Below are positions 1 through 5,434 of a stretch of DNA of 13,875 nucleotides, piece by piece; the stretch's first letter is position 1; every line of letters begins with the position of its first letter. The position numbers and the translations under genes were made by a program. The stretch spans positions 1 to 13,875 of the forward strand of contig USOK01000017.1 of assembly GCA_900556295.1 (NCBI GenBank), written 5' to 3'. The notes under the pieces are model-generated. The model did no database searches. It was not told where the DNA came from and saw only the letters and a program-made list of their open reading frames with translations. This DNA is from an uncultured bacterium. Its GTDB lineage: Bacteria; Cyanobacteriota; Vampirovibrionia; Gastranaerophilales; Gastranaerophilaceae.

Positions 1-1
1 A

Positions 2-748
2 TTTGAAATTGATGAGTTAGCACAACAATATGAAACTCCGGATTTTATAAAGGATGATCCGGTACAATTTCCGCGCAGATTTAACCAAAGTAAAGAGGAC
101 TGCGAAATTGCAGGATTTATTGCTTCCTTGTTGGCTTATGGAAATAGAAAAGTTTTTATAAAAAAACTCAATGAATTATTTGAAATAGCTCAAAATGAAC
201 CGTATAATTTTATTTTGAATTTTGAACCGAAAATTTTGAAAAGTTTTAATTATCGTTTTGGTACAACGTCAGATTTTGTAGAAATATTTTCTGCAATGCG
301 TAAGTTGTATGAAAAAGATGGCGGGCTGGAAAAATTGTTCAAATACGGTTATGATAATCAACTTGATGGTAAAAATCATATTAATTTTATACCAATTGTT
401 GATTATTTTTATTCGCAATTTAGTGATAAAGCCAGACAAGGCGCTTATTTTATGATTCCAAATCCTAAAAAAGGGGGAGCGATGAAGCGTATGTGTATGT
501 TTTTGCGCTGGATGATTAGAAAAAGCTCTGTTGACTTAGGAATTTGGCATTTTATGAAACCGTCAGAACTCCTAATACCTTTAGATACACATGTTGCAAG
601 ACTTTCTCGAGAAATGGGTATTTTAACAAGAAAATCAAACGACTTTAAAGCCGTTCTGGAAATAACTGAAAATCTTCGTAAATTTGACTCACATGATCCG
701 ATAAAATATGACTTTGCTATGTTTGGTTATGGAGTGAATAACAAGTGA
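2..748 (+). CDS. TIGR02757/DUF2400 family protein, 5'-partial
   Basis: The reading frame is open from base 2, so the gene enters from the left edge; 248 residues are visible. A TTG at 128 is internal, because conserved sequence precedes it (YETPDFIKDDPVQFPRRF and EIAGFIASLLAYGNRKV). The C-terminal half carries GAYFMIPNP, LRWMIRKSSVDLGIW, IPLDTHVARLSREMG and DPIKYDFAMFGYGV, which I recognise as the TIGR02757/DUF2400 signature. The LDTHVxR core resembles helix-hairpin-helix DNA glycosylase folds, but the family's biochemical role is unknown to me and I assign none. The stop codon TGA (746-748) is part of the first unit of a heptamer repeat array, so the last residues (NNK) may have been reshaped by the repeat. 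The gene converges on the minus-strand gene ending at 995. Confidence 0.85.
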   Translation, partial: FEIDELAQQYETPDFIKDDPVQFPRRFNQSKEDCEIAGFIASLLAYGNRKVFIKKLNELFEIAQNEPYNFILNFEPKILKSFNYRFGTTSDFVEIFSAMRKLYEKDGGLEKLFKYGYDNQLDGKNHINFIPIVDYFYSQFSDKARQGAYFMIPNPKKGGAMKRMCMFLRWMIRKSSVDLGIWHFMKPSELLIPLDTHVARLSREMGILTRKSNDFKAVLEITENLRKFDSHDPIKYDFAMFGYGVNNK

Positions 749-814
749 AACGTGAAAAGTGAGAAGTGAAAAGACCATTTCATTAGTGAGTGGTGAATGG
801 TGAGTAGTGAGCAG
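745..814. repeat. Two arrays of degenerate heptanucleotide repeats (GTGANNN)
   Basis: Array 1 has four contiguous 7-mers at 745-772: GTGAAAC, GTGAAAA, GTGAGAA, GTGAAAA. Array 2 has four at 786-813: GTGAGTG, GTGAATG, GTGAGTA, GTGAGCA. A 13-nt interruption separates them. All eight units keep GTGA and vary only in the last three bases. The pattern resembles short tandemly repeated repetitive (heptamer) sequences known from cyanobacteria. It overlaps the stop codon of the upstream gene. Confidence 0.85.
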
Positions 815-834
815 ACTGTTTAAAAAAGAAGTAG

Positions 835-854
835 GGCGGGATACCCATCCCGCC
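835..854. repeat. GC-rich hairpin, 8-bp perfect stem
   Basis: GGCGGGAT (835-842) and ATCCCGCC (847-854) are perfect complements around an ACCC loop, which is striking in an AT-rich spacer. No U-tract follows on either strand, so a classical intrinsic terminator is not supported. A second GC-rich hairpin of similar size lies at the right edge (13803-13822), also next to a GGG run. A dispersed intergenic repeat or a transcript-end structure for the gene ending at 748 are both possible. Confidence 0.6.
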
Positions 855-895
855 AACGTTATTTCAGACAATGATACTTCAATCAGCATTGACAG

Positions 896-951
896 ATTCT
901 GAATAAGACGAAAATATACGCTGGACGCTAGATTTTCTGTCTTTTTAGAAT
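896..951. repeat. 56-nt palindromic dispersed repeat, copy 1 (degraded)
   Basis: The 20-nt arms at 896-915 and 932-951 pair imperfectly (bulges and G.U pairs) around a 16-nt centre containing CGCTGGACGCTA. It matches the 56-nt copy at 2986-3041 in length, arm sequence (ATTTTCTGTCTTTT) and centre (11 of 16 identical). It lies between convergent genes ending at 748 (+) and 995 (-). Confidence 0.75.
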
Positions 952-994
952 GACGGGAATTGCGACTATTTAATAAAATAACTAAACCGTAATT

Positions 995-2320
995 TCATTT
1001 TTCAATTGCCCAAGCGAACAGTTCACCTGCTTTTCGGTTGTAATCTCTGCCGTCATCTTTTGCAAAAAGATTTTCATAATGGCTGTTTGTACTTCCGTCA
1101 AGTGAAAATGATGGGTTTGTCATCATTAATTGATGAGTTGTAATTCCGTGTTTTAGCGGAAACAAGTCATCCATTTGCATAAAACTAGGAAGTTTGTCAC
1201 TTGCATAATTATAGGCAAAAAGTGCGCTGTTTATTCGGTTTAGTTTTTGCTCGTAAGAAAGTCCTCCTTCGTTATTGTCATTTGTGACCTCAACTCCGAC
1301 TGCAAAATCTCTTTGGTATTTTAATTTTTCAGACAAATTTTTAACCGTATTAAAATCATCTCCTGTTATAAAATCAGTTCCGGCATTCAAACCCATCAGG
1401 CGGTATCTTTCAAAATCGTCAGAACTTTTTTCACCAACAAAACTAATATCTGTTTTGCCAGAACGAGCTCTGATTTCATACAAAATATACTGCATTTGAT
1501 GATAATTCGGGAGTGCACCGACACCTGTATAATTCGTCATATCATAACCGCCGATGTGTTTTGCAGAGTCAATGAACATACATTCAAAACCTAAATTCAT
1601 TAGTTTTACACATTCATTTATGTATATTTCAACGTGTTCAGAATTATGCCAGCTAAAAATTTCGTCATCCTGATTAGGTTTGGCAATTTTTATCTGATCC
1701 GCAGAAATTACATTGCGAAAACCAGCCTTTATTCCCCTAAAATGTGCCAAATCTACAAATGCTTTTAATTGTTCTTTTGGCGAAATTTTATCAACAATTG
1801 AGTAATCTATTATATTATCGCTATAGTTCGTATTCAGCCTTATTGCATATAGCGAATTCTCTTCGTACAAACCTTTTTCGTAAGCGTCACCATAAATATT
1901 TTGCCAAATTTGCGATAAAATTACACAATTTGCAAAACTTTTTGCAGATGGTGGAATTGCAGGTAAAAGCTTTATACAGTTCAGAATTCCGTTGCAAGTA
2001 CAGCCATTATCCATAACAGCAATTGCTCTATTGTTGATTTCGATGTAATTTGCATGCCTCCCCCATTTGTCACCATAGTTCGGTGTTGCAATATTGTTTG
2101 GAAAATTTTTATAAAAATTACCGCTTTCTGATAGAGTTACAATAATTTCTATTGCTTTTTTTAGGGGAAGTTTAAGCAAATCTGCAGGAACGATATTCGC
2201 AAGCCAACGTTTGTTATACGCACTACTAATCCCGTGGAATGCAATATAATTGCTGAAATTGTCTTTTTTAAGCTCTGTTGTTTCGCCAATAGCTTTCAAT
2301 AATTTGTTAACACAATTCAT
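995..2320 (-). CDS. Putative alpha-amylase (GH13)-like TIM-barrel protein, divergent
   Basis: The protein has 441 residues and no signal peptide or membrane segment, so it is probably cytoplasmic. Weak GH13 landmarks appear in order: VDLAHFRGIKAGFR (about 189-202, like motif I), FIDSAKH (250-255, like the nucleophile motif, candidate D251), FVGE (294-297, candidate acid/base E297) and TNDN (346-349, possible motif IV, D348). The Arg normally two residues before the nucleophile is Phe, and the motif I and IV histidines are absent. It may therefore be an atypical or inactive glycosidase; no substrate can be named. I start at ATG 2318-2320. The frame stays open to 2464, but that extension would overlap the ferritin start and reads like non-coding sequence. 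No Shine-Dalgarno precedes the ATG; a TATAAC lies 6 nt upstream. It is transcribed divergently from ferritin. An unrelated barrel enzyme is the main alternative. Confidence 0.55.
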   Translation of the reverse strand: MNCVNKLLKAIGETTELKKDNFSNYIAFHGISSAYNKRWLANIVPADLLKLPLKKAIEIIVTLSESGNFYKNFPNNIATPNYGDKWGRHANYIEINNRAIAVMDNGCTCNGILNCIKLLPAIPPSAKSFANCVILSQIWQNIYGDAYEKGLYEENSLYAIRLNTNYSDNIIDYSIVDKISPKEQLKAFVDLAHFRGIKAGFRNVISADQIKIAKPNQDDEIFSWHNSEHVEIYINECVKLMNLGFECMFIDSAKHIGGYDMTNYTGVGALPNYHQMQYILYEIRARSGKTDISFVGEKSSDDFERYRLMGLNAGTDFITGDDFNTVKNLSEKLKYQRDFAVGVEVTNDNNEGGLSYEQKLNRINSALFAYNYASDKLPSFMQMDDLFPLKHGITTHQLMMTNPSFSLDGSTNSHYENLFAKDDGRDYNRKAGELFAWAIEK

Positions 2321-2326
2321 AAACAA

Positions 2327-2332
2327 GTTATA
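2327..2332 (-). promoter_or_regulatory. Putative -10 for the amylase-like gene (leaderless type)
   Basis: On the minus strand TATAAC lies 6 nt before the ATG at 2320, followed by TTGTTT with no Shine-Dalgarno. Initiation about 7 nt downstream would fall on the ATG itself. There is no TG extension and only a poor -35. Confidence 0.35.
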
Positions 2333-2385
2333 AATAAACTTAATAAAAAATTCATTATCTAAGGTGGTAATAAAAAATTTTTTGG

Positions 2386-2394
2386 TGCTAAAAT
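2386..2394 (+). promoter_or_regulatory. Putative extended -10 promoter of ferritin
   Basis: TG-C-TAAAAT is an extended -10 about 30 nt before the ferritin ATG. It predicts a start near 2401 and a leader of about 25 nt that includes the Shine-Dalgarno AGAAGGAG (2411-2418). No good -35 is visible. Confidence 0.4.
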
Positions 2395-2425
2395 TAATGT
2401 AGTAGTTATAAGAAGGAGAATAGTT

Positions 2426-2935
2426 ATGATTAATGAAAAATTGGAAAAAGCTTTTAATTATCAAATCAATAGAGAATTATATTCTGAATATTTGTATTTA
2501 TCAATGCAAGCATATTTTGAAAGATTGAATTTGAAAGGTTTTGTAAACTGGATGACAGTACAAGTTCAAGAAGAACATGCACATGCAATGGGAATGTTCA
2601 ATTATTTGTGCCAAAGAGGTGGAAAAATTGAACTTGAAGCAATTGAAAAACCTGAAATTGATTGGAATTCACCTTTAGAAGTTTTTGAACATATTTTAAC
2701 TCACGAAGAACTAGTTACATCATTGATTAACCAATTGATGGATGTAGCAGAAGAAACAAAAGACCGTGCAGCAATTTCGTTTTTAAACTGGTATTTGAAA
2801 GAACAAGTTGAAGAAGAAGATAATGTTGGCAATGTGTTAGCAACATTAAGATTAATCGGAGATGACAAGAAAGCATTGTTAATGCTTGATAAAGACCTTG
2901 CTACGAGAACATTTGTAGCTCCTGTAATCGGCTAG
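2426..2935 (+). CDS. ftnA: Bacterial non-heme ferritin
   Basis: The 169-residue protein is a typical bacterial FtnA, expected to form a 24-subunit cytoplasmic cage that oxidises Fe(II) and stores Fe(III). All ferroxidase ligands sit at E. coli FtnA numbering: E17, E50 and H53 (EEHAH), E94, Q127 and E130. The third-iron-site acidic residues E49, E126 and E129 are also present. The start is secure: ATG at 2426 has AGAAGGAG 7-14 nt upstream and the N-terminus (MINEKLEKAFNYQINRE) is canonical. It is monocistronic, divergent from the amylase-like gene and convergent with the GGDEF/HD-GYP gene. Codons are strongly AT-biased and regular, consistent with good expression. No obvious metal-repressor box was recognised at its promoter. 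Confidence 0.96.
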   Translation: MINEKLEKAFNYQINRELYSEYLYLSMQAYFERLNLKGFVNWMTVQVQEEHAHAMGMFNYLCQRGGKIELEAIEKPEIDWNSPLEVFEHILTHEELVTSLINQLMDVAEETKDRAAISFLNWYLKEQVEEEDNVGNVLATLRLIGDDKKALLMLDKDLATRTFVAPVIG

Positions 2936-2985
2936 GTTGAATTCAAACAAATATTATTAGAAATTTTGAAATAGAGTTGAAATAA

Positions 2986-3041
2986 ATTCTGAAAAGGCAG
3001 AAAATCTATGCTAAACGCTAAATTTTCTGTCTTTTCAGAAT
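2986..3041. repeat. 56-nt palindromic dispersed repeat, copy 2 (near-perfect stem-loop)
   Basis: The arms at 2986-3005 (ATTCTGAAAAGGCAGAAAAT) and 3022-3041 (ATTTTCTGTCTTTTCAGAAT) are complementary at 19 of 20 positions, the exception being a G.U pair. The 16-nt loop contains ATGCTAAACGCTA. It lies between convergent ferritin and the GGDEF/HD-GYP gene. No U-tract follows on the plus strand, so any terminator role would rest on the long stem alone. A miniature palindromic element is equally possible. Confidence 0.8.
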
Positions 3042-3061
3042 GACATAGATTGATGCTACTT

Positions 3062-3075
3062 ATGATATCATTCTG
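3062..3075. repeat. Small palindrome and dyad partner downstream of the 56-nt repeat
   Basis: ATGATATCAT (3062-3071) is a perfect palindrome. TCATTCTG (3068-3075) is the exact reverse complement of CAGAATGA (3036-3043), which ends the 56-nt repeat. The two could form an alternative hairpin sharing bases with the long stem. Confidence 0.45.
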
Positions 3076-3105
3076 GTTTACTATTGGTGTTTTCTTATTT
3101 AATCT

Positions 3106-5058
3106 CTAAATACTTGTAGACAATGACGGGGCGATGTTGATAAATTGGCGGACTAAATCGCGATCCCAAAGTTTGCCGGCTCCGTCTTTCAAGATTTCGC
3201 AAGCCTTTTCAACACTCATTCCTTTTCTGTAAGGTCTGTCAGAAATTAATGCGTGATAAGTATCTGCAACGGCAACAATTCTTGCCTCAAGTGGAATTTC
3301 ATCACCTTTCAAATGCTCAGGATAACCACTTCCGTCAACGTGTTCGTGATGATATTTTACAATCGGGATTAAGTCGTGCAAGGCCTCGTTTGGCGCAAGA
3401 ACTTTTTCAGCACCGATTACAGGGTGTTGTTTCATGATTTTCCATTCGTCATCTTCTAATTTTCCTGGTTTTTTCAATACATTTTCAGGAATACCAATTT
3501 TGCCAACATCGTGAAGCAATGCGCCTAATTTAATTCTCTGAACTTCATCTTCAGGAAGATTTATTGCACGAGCAAGGGCTTCTGAATATCTTGAAACAGA
3601 AGTCGAATGACCTTTTGTATACGGGTCTTTTGCATCAATTGCACTCGCAAGAGAGTTTGCAAGTTCCATCAAATGGTTCTGAGAAACAATTTGTTCATTG
3701 TTGAATTTATGGACAAGTTCTTCTTCAAAGTTTACACCTAATTGAGAATGGCGTTTTGCAATAACTTCTGCATAAGAATGCAATGCGTCATCGTCCCAGA
3801 AATTGAAATCTGATGAACTTACAATTGCAGACATACCTTCTTTATAACCTTTAGCCTGTGAAATATACATTGCTTGTTCTGCAAGGATAAGAAGTTTTTC
3901 TTGATCACGACTGCATTCAGGATAAGTTGCAATACCAACGGAAACCTTTACAGGTCCAACGTCATCAACAAAACAACAAGATAAACAATAAGTAATATAT
4001 TCTGCCAAATACTTAGCGTCCGGAGTGTTCGTGTCAGGCAAAATAATCGCAATTTCACCGCCGTAACGTCCTGCTTTATCGTTGCTTCTTATATTTTGTT
4101 TAACTTTTTCAGCCAAAAGCTTGATAACTTCGTCGCCTTTTGCGTGTCCAAGTTCTCTGTTGATTTTAGAAATATTGTTTACATCAAGCATAATGATTGA
4201 TAAATTTGAATCGTTTTCTTCTGCTCGTCTAAGTTCTGCAGACAATACTTCTTGGAAACCTCTGTGAGTATACAAGCCTGTCAAAGTATCAGTGTTTGCA
4301 TACTTGTTAGTTTGTTCAAGTAATTCAACATTATCCATAAATAATGCACAATAATTTGCGATAAACGAAAATAAACCGATATGATTTTCGATATTGTCTT
4401 TCCCAATCGCCATAACACCTTTACATCCGCTAACAGAGATTAACGGCAAAATTAATGTCGGGGATTGCTGGATATATGGAATATTTAAAAACTTACTATT
4501 TTTGCAAACTTGCGGAGAACCATTTTTAAAACACTCAATAACAGGATTTGTGTCATCTGATAGGAATAATTTTGATGTGTAAGTGCTTCCCATAGAATTG
4601 AAAAGCTTGATATTAATACATTTTGATTTTTCGTGAAAAGCTCCGAATGCAGTGAAAACATTGTTTAATTTTTCTATAAATAAATTATGAACTGCGCTGA
4701 AAAGATCATAAACTGTTTTCTTTTTGCTTAAAGTGTTGTTTAAATTGTTTACAAGTTCTGCATAATCAATAACTCTGTGCGAACTAGCATTGGTATTACC
4801 CATATATCCTGCATACATTCTGTTGGATGTTTTATTCGTATTAAAGTTGTTGATACGTGCAACGATATTGGATGTTTCAGCAGAAATCGGATTGGATGCT
4901 CTTTTTTCTTCTTTTTTTTGAGTTTTAACAGGGGTTTTAATTGTAGGTTTTTTCAGCGCATTAAGTTGTTTCGATAGTGGGTTCGAAACATTCTTTTCGC
5001 TCTTGGACGGCGACTTCGCTATTGATTTTTCTGAAATTATATCTTTATTTTCGTTCAA
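3106..5058 (-). CDS. GAF-GGDEF(degenerate)-HD-GYP cyclic-di-GMP signalling protein
   Basis: The 650-residue protein has no membrane segment and is probably cytoplasmic. It has a Lys/Ser-rich low-complexity N-terminus (1-80), a GAF-like sensor (about 115-245), a GGDEF domain (about 250-410) and an HD-GYP phosphodiesterase domain (about 460-640). HD-GYP is intact: H484, LLHDVGKIGIP (H516, D517, K520), H545, YHHEHVDGSGYP (569-580), D599 and RPYR. It should hydrolyse c-di-GMP. The GGDEF motif reads RYGGEIA (331-337), one residue short and lacking the second acidic residue and Phe. N294 replaces an Asp in LDVNNISKIN. The RxxD inhibitory site (R324-D327) is kept at the usual spacing, so this domain may bind rather than make c-di-GMP. 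The start is TTG (5056-5058): an in-frame TAG lies two codons upstream and AGGTG is a weak Shine-Dalgarno. No other Met occurs before residue 81. A leader of about 187 nt is predicted. Confidence 0.93.
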   Translation of the reverse strand: MNENKDIISEKSIAKSPSKSEKNVSNPLSKQLNALKKPTIKTPVKTQKKEEKRASNPISAETSNIVARINNFNTNKTSNRMYAGYMGNTNASSHRVIDYAELVNNLNNTLSKKKTVYDLFSAVHNLFIEKLNNVFTAFGAFHEKSKCINIKLFNSMGSTYTSKLFLSDDTNPVIECFKNGSPQVCKNSKFLNIPYIQQSPTLILPLISVSGCKGVMAIGKDNIENHIGLFSFIANYCALFMDNVELLEQTNKYANTDTLTGLYTHRGFQEVLSAELRRAEENDSNLSIIMLDVNNISKINRELGHAKGDEVIKLLAEKVKQNIRSNDKAGRYGGEIAIILPDTNTPDAKYLAEYITYCLSCCFVDDVGPVKVSVGIATYPECSRDQEKLLILAEQAMYISQAKGYKEGMSAIVSSSDFNFWDDDALHSYAEVIAKRHSQLGVNFEEELVHKFNNEQIVSQNHLMELANSLASAIDAKDPYTKGHSTSVSRYSEALARAINLPEDEVQRIKLGALLHDVGKIGIPENVLKKPGKLEDDEWKIMKQHPVIGAEKVLAPNEALHDLIPIVKYHHEHVDGSGYPEHLKGDEIPLEARIVAVADTYHALISDRPYRKGMSVEKACEILKDGAGKLWDRDLVRQFINIAPSLSTSI

Positions 5059-5239
5059 AATCTACACCTACACACATTTGTTATAAAACATATGATAAAA
5101 CATTTTTGCCTAATATGGCATTATGGTTTACATAACTTAAAACTATTCTATTATTAATTTCACCGAAAAACAATACGCCATTTAGATGGCAATACCTACC
5201 ATTTTAATAAACAGTACACAAATAAGTTAAATTTATTTT

Positions 5240-5260
5240 TACTACCTTTGTAGTATAACA
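5240..5260 (-). promoter_or_regulatory. Putative extended -10 with overlapping dyad, GGDEF/HD-GYP promoter
   Basis: On the minus strand TG-T-TATACT (5260-5252) is an extended -10 predicting a start near 5245. A perfect 6-bp dyad, TACTAC-CTTT-GTAGTA (5240-5255), covers part of the -10 and the start site, as an operator would. The resulting leader to the TTG start is about 187 nt and includes the 5177-5190 hairpin. Confidence 0.45.
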
Positions 5261-5383
5261 TAAAACATGTTTTTTGTGACCTTTTTGAGATATTTTTTTA
5301 CAGAAGTTAATATTCAGAGAGATTTAAACTGTTTTTTAGGCAGTGATTTTTACCGTTAACTGTTTTTTCTACCTAACAACTCG

Positions 5384-5405
5384 CTAACAATATTTGTGTT
5401 AGAAT
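5384..5405 (+). promoter_or_regulatory. Putative extended -10 with overlapping dyad, glycosyltransferase promoter
   Basis: TG-T-TAGAAT (5397-5405) is an extended -10 predicting a start near 5412. A dyad CTAACA-N7-TGTTAG (5384-5402) overlaps it, and a second CTAACAA lies 11 bp upstream (5373-5379). The leader contains AAGGAG (5420-5425) before the ATG. Confidence 0.45.
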
Positions 5406-5434
5406 ATTGTGGTTGAATTAAGGAGAGCTTTCGT

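Larger units (their letters stand above)
5059..5434. other. 376-bp divergent intergenic control region
   Basis: No gene is visible here. It holds the promoter and long leader of the minus-strand GGDEF/HD-GYP gene and the promoter of the plus-strand glycosyltransferase. Within it are the hairpin GCCAT-TTAG-ATGGC (5177-5190) and the dyad TACTAC-CTTT-GTAGTA (5240-5255). There is also a direct repeat AACTGTTTTTT at 5327-5337 and 5358-5368, and CTAACAA at 5373-5379 and 5384-5390. Confidence 0.7.

Noticed and set aside
745..814. CRISPR array
   Set aside because: Units are 7 nt with no spacers and no cas genes nearby.
689..889. Minus-strand 66-codon frame
   Set aside because: It is the reverse reading of the heptamer arrays (giving LLTTHHSPLTN) and the GC hairpin. 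No ribosome site or family resemblance.
2321..2464. N-terminal extension of the amylase-like protein
   Set aside because: Would overlap the ferritin start, its Shine-Dalgarno and promoter. The residues are Phe/Asn/Tyr-rich AT-spacer translation.
5059..5245. c-di-GMP (GEMM) riboswitch in the HD-GYP leader
   Set aside because: A GGTAGGTA-like stretch is present, but the conserved core and paired helices of the c-di-GMP-I aptamer are not.
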